This document shows, in pieces, positions 23,676 to 37,149 of a DNA stretch of 64,000 nt; within the stretch, counting starts at the first letter, position 1, and the number at the start of each line of letters is the position of its first letter. Both the position numbers and the translations under genes were made by a program. The notes beneath the pieces are model-generated. The model had not been told where the DNA came from. It did no database searches and saw only the letters and a program-made list of their open reading frames with translations. This stretch comes from Erythrophleum ivorense (lineage: Eukaryota; Streptophyta; Magnoliopsida; Fabales; Fabaceae): the NCBI GenBank assembly GCA_026724425.1, contig JAIUCV010000009.1, positions 15,883,294 to 15,947,293 on the forward strand. The letters are read 5' to 3'.

Positions 23676-24501
23676 ACATGATCGCTTAATTTTAAATAGC
23701 TTTTTATATTCAATCTTATTTTGAACAAGTGTATTAGATAGATTTTTTTCTTCTTCTTATGCAATAAACTAAACTAGATATTGATCTGATGCAAGTTTAT
23801 ATTCAAGCAATTTTTTTAGATCAATTGACTAATCTAATTAAATTAGTAGTCATATATTAGGGACGAAATGAATTAAAAGATATGTTTTCAATATGTTGAA
23901 TAAAGGTATTATTACCATGTCTTTAATTCTCCAAATGTTTTGCCTCTTCATTAGTACGTTGCAATGATCTCAACATCTAAATTAATGGTTGGTGCATTAA
24001 CGTTAACCGAGTCTTCTCTTGCAAGATGCTATTGCCTCTAATAAGTTTTTGTCCATTGTGTCATTTATTCTCGATACTATAGACCATTTATAACTATCCA
24101 TTTTTTTTCTCCTAAATTGCCGTGTAGAAAATGGAAATTTATCTTCATATATTATAACTTTCTATTAAACATAAAACAATTAGATTAAAAAAACACCCAA
24201 AAAAAATTTATCGGTGCTTTTTATAATTATCTTCATATATTACAGTTTTTTTATGCAACAAATTCCTGCCAAATAGAATCGTTATGGGAGATTTGTTATG
24301 TACAATAATTTGTAAACATAATCTATTTAACATAGTGTCAAGCAATTATGATGTATTACAGGATTGCTTAATTTAAATAGCTTTATATTCGATCTTATTT
24401 TCGAGCACTATCAATCTTATTGCCCTCGGCGACTTTGTCACAACCCTTAGAACACGATAGTTTTAAAAATATTGTATTACTTCCAAACAAGCCCTTTAAT
24501 T

Positions 24502-25000
24502 TTGAAGACAAATTTTAGTATCACTAAGCCTAAGGTAAAATGTTTAAATTTTCTTTTCTTGGATACACACACACACACACTACATTTGCATTGTACTAAT
24601 CCCACCTAGCCAAATATTGCTTTCCATCTCTTTCTTTTAAAAATTATTACCATAAGCTATCAAATCAATTTTGGATTTTGCTTTTAAAAATTATTATATC
24701 TTTTTTTTTGCTATAACACAAGAAAATGTGGTTGAAAGTTTATGGTGGGTTGTGTGCAATGGCGCCAAAAAAAAATTATATTCAAGTTAGTGGGGCATTA
24801 TGGCAACTCTTCTCCACTAACAAATAATAGAAATTATTATATAAACAAACTCGTGCATATTAACGTAACCACATGCTTATATTTTACATGGGACTAAATG
24901 CGTTTGATAAGTTGAGAATTTGAAGATAGAGTAGGAAGATGGTTAAGTTAAGTTGGGAACTTAAAGAATTATTTCTACTTTTTTTGTTTTGTTGGTTTTC
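24502..25000. repeat. Old segmental duplication, copy 2
   Basis: This is the shorter counterpart of 18789-20890 in the same orientation. It carries a (CA)n run near 24565-24580 where copy 1 has a (TG)n run. Confidence 0.6.
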
Positions 25001-27162
25001 CTTCATGACTATCTTATTGTTCATGATCTTTCATCAGGAAATTTTATAGAGATTAAAATTCTAGATCATTCAATAAAAAGTGTTCACAAAATGATTAGCT
25101 ACAAGAAGAATCCAGCAATTATTTTCTGTTTATGAGATTCCATACAATTTTGATATATGGTGTTGCAATATAATTGGTATAGAGACTCCTTGCTGTAATA
25201 CGTTAAAAGTTTGATTGGAATTCCTCCATATTACTACCCGTTTTATGTCTTTGATGACTCTGTCATTTTTGTATCATTCTCGATGGTTGGTTCAAATGAT
25301 GATAAACATCAATCTGATATTATTGGTTGTTTGTTTATAACATGAAGAATCAACAATAGTTTTTCAGCAAGGAATGTGCTTGAAAATTCATTATCTTGGT
25401 ACAAATGTGCTCAAGCCTACACTCCTAGCTTTATACTGGATGATTATGTCTCCAGCCCAAAACAATGTTTAATTTAACTAATATCTTAATTTTTTTAAAG
25501 TTGAATTTGCTTGTATTTGTTCAAGAAAAATAACTATAATATAAGATATTATAAAATTGTTGGAAGGATACAAATTTATTTGAACTAAACTTTTTAAATT
25601 TTTTATCGAATCACAATATATGAAGAGTTAATAAATTTAATTTAACGGTCACATAAAATTTACAAAATATTCTCACTAATTAAAATAAGAAATACTATTT
25701 AAACTAAATAGGACTCCTAAAGCTATTATTACCCTATCTTTAATTCTTAATGTTTTGCCTCCTCATTAATAATTCTCAATGATCTCATCATGTTAATTGA
25801 CTGTTGCTGCAATAGCCAGATCGTCTCATGTAGTATTCTATCCCATCTTATCAGTTTTGTCCATTGTGTCATTTATTCTCTCAATATCATAGGCCAGTTA
25901 TAGCCATACATTTTTTCTCCTTGATTGACGTGTAGGAAATGACAGGTTACCTTCATAAATTTCAATTTTATACTAAACATAAAATTATTGGATTAAAACA
26001 ACACAAAAAGATAATTATCAGTGTTATCATAGTTATCTCCATATATCGCATATTTTTATATAACAATTTCCTGGTAGGTAGAATCCTTAAGAGAGATGTG
26101 TTATGTGCAATAATTTGTAAAAATTAATTGACAATTTGTAAAATTAATCAATATCACATAAGCTTGAGCAATTAAAATGTATTACTTGATTGTATAATTT
26201 TAAATAGATTTATATTCAATCTTATTTTGAACAATTGTATTATAGCAATTTATTTTGAGTAATTGAATAATCTAATTAAATTAGTAATCATATACCAAGT
26301 ACTAAATAATGCAAAACTTAAGTTTTCAATATGTTCAATAGAAGTACTTATTAAGATGAAATAACATGATTACCATATGAAAGTTTGAACATGTATGAAT
26401 CACTGTTTCTTTAATAACCATTTTGACATATTTAATTTGTATTAATAATTATTTTATTCTAATTTTATAATTTAATTAGTATAAATCAATTTCCTAAAGC
26501 AACCAATTTTGTATATTAGATTACATACAAAACTTTGATTAATAAGTTTAAACATAAAATAATTATTAACATAAACCCAATTTAGAATATCAAAGATTAA
26601 AACCACTATTTCTTAATTAGTCGTATTTCTTGCATGCATTGACTACAATTAGGTATTGTTGCAAAACAAGTATTCGACTTGACATGCCTTCATCGGAGTT
26701 ATTTACCATTTATATAACCAAAAAATTCAGATGAAATTTTTATATAAAACGAATATTTAACTCTTTATGAAACATACCCATGCATCACATGTTTCAGCCT
26801 TTTACTGTGTCACTTACTAAAGATAGAAGAGGCCCTTTATAACTATCCATTCACTCTCTTCAATTGCAAATAGAAAATGAAGACTTTCCCCCCCTCATAT
26901 TTCAGCTTTTTTTAATTAAATATAAAGATGTATTATATTGTCTTTATTTAAAAAAATTATTAGATGATTTCTTAAAAGTCTTTGAACAATTATATATATA
27001 TTTTTTTCAGAGTTTGACATCTAGTATTACACTATTGATGAAAATTCTAGCAATAATTAGTATGTGGAAATAATTCAATCACATTATTCAATTTTTGTGT
27101 TAATAATGGTTATCTACGTCACAATGTGTTAATAATCTTTATCCAAACTTGCCTTCTAACTT

Positions 27163-27882
27163 TTGCACACAGACTGTTTTTTAGCGATGTCATTTGCAGG
27201 TAGTCTATATTTGTGGAACAAACGTCTTACAAAATTATCCGTTGAAAATGGAACTCTTATCTTCGACTATGGTGAAGATGTCGATCTTGAATTAGTTGAT
27301 TGGAAAAACTCCACAATAAGTTGTCCCAAGAATCTCTTTTGTTTAATCCTCTTCAACTTCCTCTCTATGTATAGGGAAAGTTACTGCTTGTGGGATCAAA
27401 ACAAGGTGTTCTCTGCATGATATATGACGTTGGTCCATGTTGACATTACATTATATGCAACCCATCTATCGAGCAAATATTGGATTTTCTAATGAGACAT
27501 GCAATCACAAATCGGATATTTGATTTTCTCTCAACTATTGATTTGTTTTAATAATTGTTTTCAATAAATCAATGTTTTATTTGTTTAACATAATAATTTT
27601 ATATTCGTATAATAAGTTTTTTTATTAATTATTTTCAATTAATAGACAACTTTACTTTCTATCCATTATGTTTTTTGTACTCTTATGAATGATAATTCTT
27701 TGATTGTTGCTTTCTCATTTTTTGAGGATTTTGTTAGTCGTTGCTTTGGATATGATCCTATTAGCAATGACTATATTGTAATAGTGATTTTCAAGGATTC
27801 ATTTGATGGCAATCTATTGAAATTTTACAATTATTCTGTACAACGAAGAAATTGGTCTTTTGCTCAGGTGCTATCAATCTAG
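27163..27882 (+). pseudogene. F-box associated-domain protein remnant
   Basis: Two stretches read like the F-box associated domain of plant F-box proteins, which select substrates for SCF ubiquitin ligases. Near 27370-27480, in a shifted frame, the sequence gives 'LLLVGSKQGVLCMIYD' and 'ICNPSIEQILDF', like the usual 'VGSCNGLLCL ... LWNPSIRK'. Then 27685-27882 gives 'FGYDPISNDYIVIVIF' and 'QRRNWS', like 'GYDPxTNDYKVV ... SLxxNSWR'. No F-box is seen, and several frame changes and a roughly 200-bp gap separate the pieces. An intact gene is ruled out; the family call is moderately supported. Confidence 0.55.
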
Positions 27883-28049
27883 TGAAATATTCATACACAA
27901 ACTAACATTTGTCTTAATCGATTATTATTTCTCCAAAAAAAATATTTTTTTGGTTCTTAATGGTTACTTTGCTGTAATATACATGAAGCATCATGAATTA
28001 ATATATTATTGCCTTTTGAATTAATTGACAAAAATAAATGGTTGGTGTC

Positions 28050-31000
28050 AAACCTCTTTTAATATAGGTTATTCTACTATTTAACATCTTTGGACTTTAA
28101 TATCAATGCCCGGATTAGTTATAAGCAAGTAATATTATCATGGTTGCTAGTTTAAGCATTAAAACATAAAAGTTACTCGTGAAAATATTGAAAATTTCCT
28201 TTTTAAAACTCTTTAAGTGTTATCTAAACTTTAATCGTGTCTCACTTTCTCAATACAAGCCCATATAGTATTTTAAATTGGAGTCAATATCAAAGGTGGA
28301 TCTCAATAGTCCAAATTTACTTATGGGTTCTCATATCCTTGTCTGATCATTACATAAATCACATAGCACATCACAAGTTTATACTAGTACTTGAATCATA
28401 TGGTCAGGCATTTTAATTTATTAAAAAATCGGGTGATATAACTGCTAGAAACCAACTGCTACCTGAGCATTATAGCCCTCTCTTCTAATAAATTGATTGC
28501 CTGCATATAACTCAAATTAAATATATTCAATTCTAGTGGGCACAAGGCTCAATTATTAGCTAGCCCATTGACCCAAACTAATCAATCAACTTAGGAGATA
28601 AAATACTCATAAATACATCAAATGAGCATATATATTATTGAAAAGTATCCTTGTATTTACTAATACATTTCTAAACCATCATAACCAAATTCTATCATAT
28701 ACATTATTATTGTTATGAACATTTGTCTCAAAACACAATGTACATAGCCTTTTAAGACACTAAATCAAATATTTTATTCTCTAAAGAGCCATAAAATCCC
28801 CTCTATCTATTCTATTGTTTTCACTTGGCATGGGATTAGTGGACAACCAAGCAAGATTCTAGGAAGAATTCCAATAGTATAATCCTACTCTAATATGTAT
28901 TAACCACTCAAGCATATAGGTATGCATGTATGCAGTTTTCTCTAACATTTGAGTTTTTTAACATGTAAAGATATGCATGCATGAGGCCAAAATCTGGCCA
29001 AGCTTATTAAACTCTTTTCTAAGTGGCTTTGATACCTAGCACAAAAAATAATGACTATGCTAAATTCCTTGACCCTCTTCTTTTAGCCATAATCAAGTAA
29101 AGTTTTCCTTATTATGCTAGTAACTTAAAGAAATTACATATAACTTATAAAATTCATTCAAACATTAAACAAACATTATATACAAATATCTAGGCACTTA
29201 AGTTGTTAAAAGCATGATAAAGAGAAGGAAAAATGCTACGCAATAAGGACCTACACCCAATGTCACAAGTGCTGGAGTCCTTTCTCCTCTCATGGCCCTT
29301 TGCTATACTATTGGCCTATAATATCATACCAATACTCCAATCAATGCTAAGGCCATTTTATGCGATTATATACAATGTTGTGCCATGATTTATGCATTTC
29401 TAGTTCTTCGGAAGCATTTTAGGACTCTTTTTCTTATAATATTTCTTCTTAACTTATTGATCATATTTCTAGGGCTTACATCACTTTTCAATTAGTTTAA
29501 AATGAAACTTGTTATTTCTCATTCTTATTAGCTTTACTTGGACCTCTTACTTACCTTTCTCTTAGGCCTTGACTTAGGGTTTTTCATGGGCAAGTTTCCT
29601 TTGGTAATTAAAACTTCTTAAATTCTCAATTTGAACCCGAAACTAGACTTTTACTATTTATATGGTCAATTACTATTCATTTAGCCCATTTCTATATTTA
29701 ACCATATTAAGCCACTTTAAGCCATTTTGCAACTAGCCACTTCCTTGTATATAGGCCTCATTTTAACCTCTTAGATGACTCATTAGGCTCACATTAAGCT
29801 CATTAGAAGCTCAATTACAATGCCACACTCATGTATCACCATATACTCGAACTAAGGTTTTTTATGCATATGAAAAATTCAACTTTTATTATTAGCCTCT
29901 ATAATTGAAACCAATGTTTTTTTCTAACTTCCATAATTTTCAAAAGGATCTCTAAATTTCATAGAACTTAAAAAACGAACTCCTTAGCTCATCAAACTAG
30001 GGAGTGGCTAAGAAGTGCACTAAGTGAGCATACATGGAGTTTCTTCAATTTCTTTGCCATTTTCTCTTCATTTTCATACTGGACTTAAACTTTATATGCA
30101 TTTTATTATCAATTGCATGCAAGAAAACATGGAGAGCAACCCTTCTCACTTCACAAAATGATGAAGGCTCTACAACTCAAATATGATAGCTCACATGGCC
30201 TTAGATTTTACCTCAAATCGAAGCTCTTTCGAAGCCTTGATTAATTTCTTGATTAGGCCTCTTCGTCCCCCTTTAGAAATATTAAAAATACTCCTTTTAA
30301 AATTCTAAAACCCTAGAATTAAAGTTATCAATGCATAGAGCACTCTTTTTAACTAAAGGAAAAGCTAAATGCGTGTAAAATTACCTCATAATTCAAGCTT
30401 TTTCTTTCTCTTTCCTCCCTCTCTCCATGGACACCATTAGAGGGCCTTGAAATTGCTGGAAATAATGTGCAAGTTAGTGGAAGATATGAGTTGATAAAGC
30501 AATTAAATAAAGTAAGGAAGTTTGACTTTTTAACTTTTCTAAAAATACCCGTTACATCTTGATTTTTTGCATTTTAATTTTCTATATTCTAACTCATTTT
30601 TTCTATAGATTTAAGCTTCATAATCTTATTTATGACATCTTAAAACCCTTAGGCCAACTTTCTTAGATCATAAGAGCTTAAAACAATGTAAAATAACTCA
30701 AAATAGCATTATGCTGCATGGCTTCTCATTTTTTGTGTCATTAGTGTTTTGACATATTTTATGCTTCTTGGTATTTTAGGTAGCTTATCTAGCTCATATA
30801 TAGTGGAATATACTATTAACTTACTATAATTAAACTTTTTATTAAAATCTTTGTATTATCAAGCAATCCCTATTTAAATGTCTCTTATTCTCGTTCTTGT
30901 TTAGCTTTTCTCTTTGTTTTTTTTTCTTTAGTTGGCCTTTTACTTCTTTTCTCAAGTCTTTTTGACTTATTAAAAGGTTTATACTCAAATCAAAATATAA

Positions 31001-31190
31001 GATATGTCCTCTTTTATTTATTTTTTAGTATTTCTTGTACTACATCTCAAATCTCTTGTAGTTATCTCTTCTAAGCTTTTCTCTCATTCTTAGTCACAAT
31101 TTTTCATCTTAATTGGGCTTCTAATCCCTTTTAATCCTTCATCTTACTCTTTCTAGGAGTTTGGCCCAATATAAGGTACTAGATGTGACA
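28050..31190 (+). repeat. Diverged LTR-like block, probably family C
   Basis: Starting near 'gtgtcaaacctc' and ending 'gatgtgaca', this block separates the F-box pieces. It shares the order of family C landmarks in weak form: 'gcatgcatgaggcc' (28974), 'agagaaggaaaaatgctac' (29220), 'ttacctcataattcaagc' (30382) and 'ttgactttttaacttttct' (30520). No coding region is seen. The boundaries are approximate and no target duplication could be confirmed. Confidence 0.4.
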
Positions 31191-31460
31191 ATTGATGAAT
31201 ACAAGGGTTGTTTGGGAGTTGTTTGCTGTTCTTATGATCACGATTTCACTCCTGAAGCTGTCTTTTATGTTTGTCATACCTTTCCTCTTAATCTGAAAGA
31301 TTAGCAATTTGTTTGTTTGTTTGTCTTTTTTGGCATAAAAGACATTCCTTCAAACATGAATTTGCTATTTCTATATGAAGATTTGTTCATCCCTAACCAA
31401 GCTAATTGGATATTGGGTTACAATTTTGGGACTGTCTTCATAATTAAATTGTTTAAAATT
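31191..31460 (+). pseudogene. Possible 3' part of the F-box remnant
   Basis: The reading 'DEYKGCLGVVCCSYDHDF' followed by 'LLFLYEDLF' and 'NWILGYNFGTV' is compatible with the C-terminal half of an F-box associated domain ('GGCLCVxxxx ... VWVM'). It would continue the remnant at 27163-27882 if the LTR-like block were removed. The match is weak. Confidence 0.35.
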
Positions 31461-31812
31461 AATGGCTTCATTGGTGAATAGGGGCTTTTGATATTTCATG
31501 ACGTTGACTATGAAGTTTCGGTACATGGTGGTCAACATTATATAGAACCCTTAATTAGATTTTAAAGGATAATTAATATTCGAACCTCATTTTAGGTTTT
31601 TTTTGAAATATTTTGTATTGTCCTATAAAGGGTATAATTTTGTTATTTTGATTTTTGTTATGCTAAATTTGTAAACAATATATGAAGTTGGTTTTCTTTG
31701 GTACCTTCTGAGTTCAGTATTTCTTCATATAAATATACATACAAATAATATTAATCTTTATAATATTCATTTCATCTTTCAATGTTATTCTGAGTTTTAT
31801 CAATTTTAATTA

Positions 31813-32099
31813 CTCCCTTTGGTCTCATATATAAGGGACTTTTTTGAGATTTGATTTAGTCTTATATATAAGAAACAAACTACCATATTAATTATAATAT
31901 TCCAATTATGCCATTCATTAAATAAGTCATTCAAATTATGAGTAGGGGTGATCATTAGTCTCAAGGAAAAAGTGTACATATTAAATAGGGGTATTTTTGA
32001 AAAATAATTTTTATTTGAGACAAGATTAATTGTTTTTAACTAACTTTTTTAATACTCGTGAATTAGTTATTTGTTTCTTATATATGAGACCAGAGAGAG
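31813..32099. mobile_element. Stowaway-like MITE
   Basis: This 287-bp element has terminal inverted repeats 'ctccctttggtctcatatat' and '...atatatgagaccagagagag', flanked by TA on both sides (31811-31812 and 32100-32101). A TA target duplication and 'CTCCCT..' ends are the signature of Tc1/mariner-derived Stowaway MITEs. It has no coding capacity. Confidence 0.85.
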
Positions 32100-32101
32100 T
32101 A

Positions 32102-34016
32102 TCTTTTATATACATAAATGCAGTATAATTTTCAAAATGGGAATGTTTTGTGCGTTAGAATATTTTGAAATAAAATATATTAGCATGCTTTGATTGCAAA
32201 ACTTGACTGCAGTTTTATGGTTTATCAACGAATTGAACCTTGATGCTTTGCATAATGGATCATGCATTTAGTAGAGATAGTGGTACAATAGAGTGGAATT
32301 ATTTATGAGGCTTTTTTTTTTCTTTTCAATCACTTCTAATTTTTTTTCCCTCTTTCTCTCTACATGCCTAATGTGTAAATTGACTAAATACAGAGGATTC
32401 AAAATCCAAAAGTTTGGTATAGAAGTTTTAAATATGATTATTTAATGACAATTTTTTTTTTTTTTTACAAATCAGAGTAAAACAACATTAGTCCTATTCT
32501 ATTTGCCATGTATAACAATTCTATTTTGTTGACAAACAAGATCTATTTGTGAACGCGGAATTTTAGACATCTTTAATGTTGATATAAATTACCTACTTTT
32601 TTTTTTCAACTGCCATCATAACCAAATTTTGCTAATAAACACATTTAATTTCATACTTTTTTAAATTTTAAATTTTTATACATTTTTAATGTTTGTAATT
32701 GTTATTACACTGTAACCGTAATATAAATACTATCATATTAATTTTTGCATTAATAAATTTCAAATATAATGTAGAATATATAGATTACTGCAATGGAATT
32801 CATAAATTTCAACTACATTTATAATTTTTTATAAATTATATAATAATATAATTATATATAAATGATAATTTGCTAGACGTATGCATCTTGCACAGGGTAT
32901 ATTCTAGTTACAACCAAAATAAGAAATGACATATTTAATGAAAAGGGATAAAGGGCTAAATTGAAAATGAGAATGTAAAAGAGTTCATCGAGTTACTGGT
33001 GGGGCACCCCAAAGTGAAGAGGCACCAAACACCACAAATAAAATCAAGTCCAGGTGAGAGAGAATGAAAATGAGAGGAGGAAGCAGCTTGAGAATGAAGG
33101 TGAGGAAGGGAGTGGAATTCAGTGAACCCATTTGGTAAGTAAAAGGAAATGTAAAGATAAATTTTTTCTTTATGTAATATTTATTTTGTTTTTAAAATAT
33201 TATTTAATATTATTATTCAATTATTAAAATAAAAATATTAAAATTATTTGTTAGCTCTAAAATGATTATTTTTATTTTTATTCTTATATTTAACTTTTTG
33301 TATATCAAATAAATCCATATAATAAAAATACAGCATGCAAATGGAAGGGGAGAGGCTACATGATTAAATGGAGCTTCTAAGGCAATTCTATAATTTGAAA
33401 TTTTTTTTAGGATAAGGTTATCCATTCATCCTCAAGCGAAATTAGTCACACGATACTACAATCTTAGTGTTCAATGTGGCCAATGGATGTAACATATGGA
33501 GTTACAATTTTATGCTCTATTTAGTTTATTGTAAGATAAATATATATATTTTACATAATTTATGTATTCTCTATTATATTTTTATTTTTTATTTTATCTA
33601 TAAAATTATTATTTTAACTATTAAATTATCTTTTTAAAAATATGAACAAAAAAGTTATTTTTTATTTTACTTATCTATATTTTATATTTTCTTTTATTTT
33701 ATATCATTTAATCAAACACTCCTTGAGTATCTAATATCATAAAGCCCCATAGCTAACAGATATAAAATCCATGACCTATGTCAAAGTCAAGGTTTACTCC
33801 AATGTATATCAATATTGAACATGGAGTTTGGAATTACATATTCTGGGACTTGAATCCTCCCCCGTGGTTGTGTCTGCAGTGCCTCTCCCGTGAGTGATCG
33901 CAGTCGTTAATGTCATCTAACAGTGTAGATAAAGCATGTAGATTTGTAGGTCAAAACACATGCGTTTTATACACCATAAACCGACGGCCTCCATGTTGCC
34001 AAGTTTCGCAAGCTAT
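32102..34016. other. AT-rich noncoding stretch
   Basis: No gene is recognised. A GA-rich patch with 'gaggaggaagcagcttgaga' and a following 'ttggtaagt' at 33050-33140 could be an old 5' exon and donor, but no domain is readable. Confidence 0.35.
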
Positions 34017-34257
34017 ACCGTAGATGAAGCAAAATGGAAAGGAAATTTTGCAGACCTCCCACAGAACTTCAGATGCAGATATGAAGGGGGAGAGCTCGGC
34101 AGTGAAGGAATTCGAGTTTGGCACCGTAGATGAAGCAAAATGAAAAGGAAAATTTGCGGACCTCTTGCATGAACCTCAGATGCAGCCATATGGATTTAGG
34201 AGAGCTCAGCCATATGCAGCGAATTGGTTTCTAAATATAGTGGAATTCGAGCTTGGC
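34017..34257. repeat. Diverged tandem duplication, two units
   Basis: Unit 1 (34017-34122) and unit 2 (34123-34257) both begin 'accgtagatgaagcaaaatg', share 'tttgc(a/g)gacctc' and 'cagatgcag', and end 'gaattcgag(t/c)ttggc'. Unit 2 contains about 29 extra bases. The region has higher GC than its surroundings. No protein is recognised in it. Confidence 0.75.
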
Positions 34258-35370
34258 CATGGCAACATGATGCAGATAGAGATCTCCTTTGTTCAACAGA
34301 TTTGGGCTTCCTCATGTTTCGGCCATGTGAGGCAAAAGCAGCGTACGTACATGAATAAGGCAGAAGCAGTGTACATATAAGGGATTTGCAATTTGTACTT
34401 TGGTGAAATTCATCTAAATTTTGCTTTGTTTCATTTCTTATTCTAAAGGTTTGAATTTCTTTGATTTTCTCCACAAAGTTCTTACTGTACAAAATACTAA
34501 AAATTTTTTATCTTACACTTGAAAAAATGGAACATAAGCACCAAATTTTGATTTAGCAAAATTTTTATTTTTGGCCCAAGCACTTCAAGTGAAACCAGCA
34601 ACACAGGAAGCAACTACAGAGGTGCGAGAGAGAGGAGGGAAAATGGAGGGAAGTAATATATTAGCCTCCATAGAAAATGCATCGTTTTTGCATTTATCAT
34701 TATCCATTTCTTTCTTGTCAAAATACACCATTTGGTGTTAGTCAAAATGATGCATTGGGATATATGGGGCAAGCGCTCTCTTTTGGCCATTTGATGCGTT
34801 CCATGGTAAAGATTAACCACTGCAAACAATACGGGAGACATTATGGGAGGGGATCTGATCCCCATATTCTGTGCAGTCGGAATGCAAAGTCCTAGACCCT
34901 ACCTTAAATGAAAATAAAAAAAATTATTAAAAGAGATGTGGAGTGTTTCTTTTCGTGATGTTTCTTGAATTTTTTTAAAAATTAAATTATAAAAAACACC
35001 ATATAAGCCATTTCACATTCCTATTAAAAAAATCCCAATTAATAGTTTTTGCATCTTTTCGAAATAATTTATAGCAACAAGTCAAAAATTCTACTTAAGA
35101 CTTTAAAAATGTTTTCTTAAATTAAAAATAAACGACGCATTATTTCATTGACCAGAAAACAAAATTAACATTGAAATTTGAAACCTGGGTCGGGTTTCTG
35201 AAATTCAAATTCCCGCGTCGTTTCGTGCTTCAAAACCCTCCCACAATGATGTAGTCCTTCCCGCCCTTCTTTTATACACTCAGCTTTCGGCTCTTCCTAG
35301 CTTTACCTCTCGTCTCTTCTGCCACCCATCTCTGTCTCTTTCTCTCTCATTCACTTCCATATTGTTTGAG
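34258..35370. other. Noncoding interval and CMT-remnant upstream region
   Basis: Nothing is recognised up to about 35160. The last 200 bases are CT-rich with 'ttttatac' near 35270 and resemble a plant promoter and 5' UTR. They precede the ATG at 35371. Confidence 0.35.
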
Positions 35371-35856
35371 ATGGGGAAAAGAGACGTTGGGGAAGAAAAC
35401 AATACGATCTCTTTTGTCCCGTCTCATCGGAAAAAAGCTAAACGTTTAAATATTGCTTCTGACTCCGACGCTCGTTTCGTCTGAAAACCTATTCTGGCTG
35501 CCGAAGCCAAGCGATAGTGGCCCAAACGTTATCAACCCAAGGTTTTATTTTCATCTTGTTCTTTATGTTTTTGTATTCTGACTATTAAAAGTGTTCATTT
35601 GTACTTTTCATTTGCCTTCGGTGTTGGAAGTAGATAAACAGAAAGGATCAAAGCTCTAATGAGTGAGTTTCTGCAATTTTAGATTGAATAAATTTGCTAT
35701 TGGTTGTTTTTTTTCTCTTCACGTTTTGGGCATATAATTGGCGGCTTGTGCAGGGAATGTAGCCAAGAAAATGAGGTTTTGCAAGCAAACTGTCATTATA
35801 GTCGAGCGATTGTTGACGGGATCGTCTACAATTTATATGAAGATGCTTATGTCAAA

Positions 35857-37149
35857 GTATGTTTCTCGTCTCCCTTACCAAATGATTTCTAACCATGGAT
35901 ATTCATGCTATGAGCAGAAAAAAGTTCTCTCGCATTAAAATATTATCAAGTTTGATCACCATAAGTTAGCATTCTTTAATCGTCTGTTCAGTTTAAAAGA
36001 GTGCAGTGCGGAATAGAACAATAGGCGGTTTCCTTCCTGCTGTAAAAAATTTGGTCAATGATAAAAATTTTCTCTTTCCATAAGTAAATTGATAAGTAAC
36101 TACACCTTTTTATTATTCTTTCCACAAATATTGTCATAATCGTATTAATTGCATTGGCTTGAATGGGTAGGAATTAGAGGAACCAATAACAAAATTAATG
36201 GAGCAAAATATAAAGGGTTCAATAATGGACATGGGAATTAACGTGGATCACTTCTTACTACCGTGGTCAAATTTGCAGGCAAATTTCCATTACGGAAACA
36301 AATGGAGAAAATAAAGAATAGGGACCTACCAGAATATTCCTTAACCATTAGGGGCCCAACTATGTGAGGCAAATAATGTGAAGTAATAGGGTTGATATTC
36401 CTTAGCAGAATGGAGTAACAAAGAGAAAAAATAGATGCTTGTTAGCAGTTGCTAGATCCCTTATACTTACAATCAATGTACTAAAGACTTTTTGGGGAGG
36501 TTGTACTTACTTCAATCTACCTCATCAATAGACTACTCTTAAGAGTGCTAAATTTCTAAACGCGTATTAAAACCTTCTCCAATCCTACCCTAAGATTATG
36601 TCAACCTAATCTCAAAAAGTGTTTAGGGTGTATTGCCTTTGTCCGTATTTACCATAAGGGTAAACTAATAGAACCTTTACTACTTTGCAAAAAATAACAC
36701 AGGAAAATAATAAAAGAGATAAGAAAATAACAATGAATAACACCCTTTCTTTTAACAACATCCACAACACAACATTGGCACTCAAAAGACAATAGCACAA
36801 ACAACATGAAAATAACCACACAATGACATAGAAATGAAGCAAAATATAGATAATAATCCTAGACCAGCATTCAAGAGGCTAGCACTCTCCCACAAATTCC
36901 CCTAATTTTTTCCACACCCTTCTCACAATAACTTCTTTATAAAATAACCTCTAGTTGGTACTTCTCTTTCTCTCTTTTCACTTAACCCCTCAACCTCCTT
37001 AACTCAGTCAATTATTATTTGAATTTCCCTTTCTTCCCCACTTTCATCCTCACTTCCTTTAACTCTAAACTCTCATCTAAAAGATACCAGGGATTTTTCA
37101 TTACTTAGCCTTTGATGTTTCACCTTGTCCACAAGGTGAGAATTAGATG
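35857..37149. other. Enlarged intron of the CMT remnant, 5' part
   Basis: No coding sequence is recognised. The interval is probably inserted DNA, because introns at this position are expected to be far shorter. The minus strand at 36612-36842 has a hydrophobic open frame with no family resemblance. Confidence 0.35.

Larger units (their letters stand above)
23340..27160 (+). repeat. Decayed tandem units resembling F-box upstream DNA
   Basis: A diverged unit recurs several times. Phrases such as 'ttttgtccattgtgtcattt' (24044; 25854), 'ggagatatgttatgtgcaat' (23459; similar at 24289 and 26092), 'gcaattaagatgtatta' (23536; 24343; 26170) and '(a/c)tttataactatccat' (24089; 26836) keep the same order. 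The last unit ends just before the F-box-like remnant at 27163. This suggests a tandem array of F-box gene copies that lost their coding parts, leaving upstream regions. That reading is an inference. The 106-bp insertion and duplication copy 2 lie inside this interval. Confidence 0.45.

Noticed and set aside
34165..34492. 71-aa and 98-aa frames over the 34-kb duplication
   Set aside because: The tandem units differ by an indel that does not keep a frame, and no domain is seen.
36612..36842. Hydrophobic 76-aa minus-strand frame resembling a membrane protein
   Set aside because: It is T-rich in coding sense with no start context, no homology recalled, and it lies in intron-like DNA.
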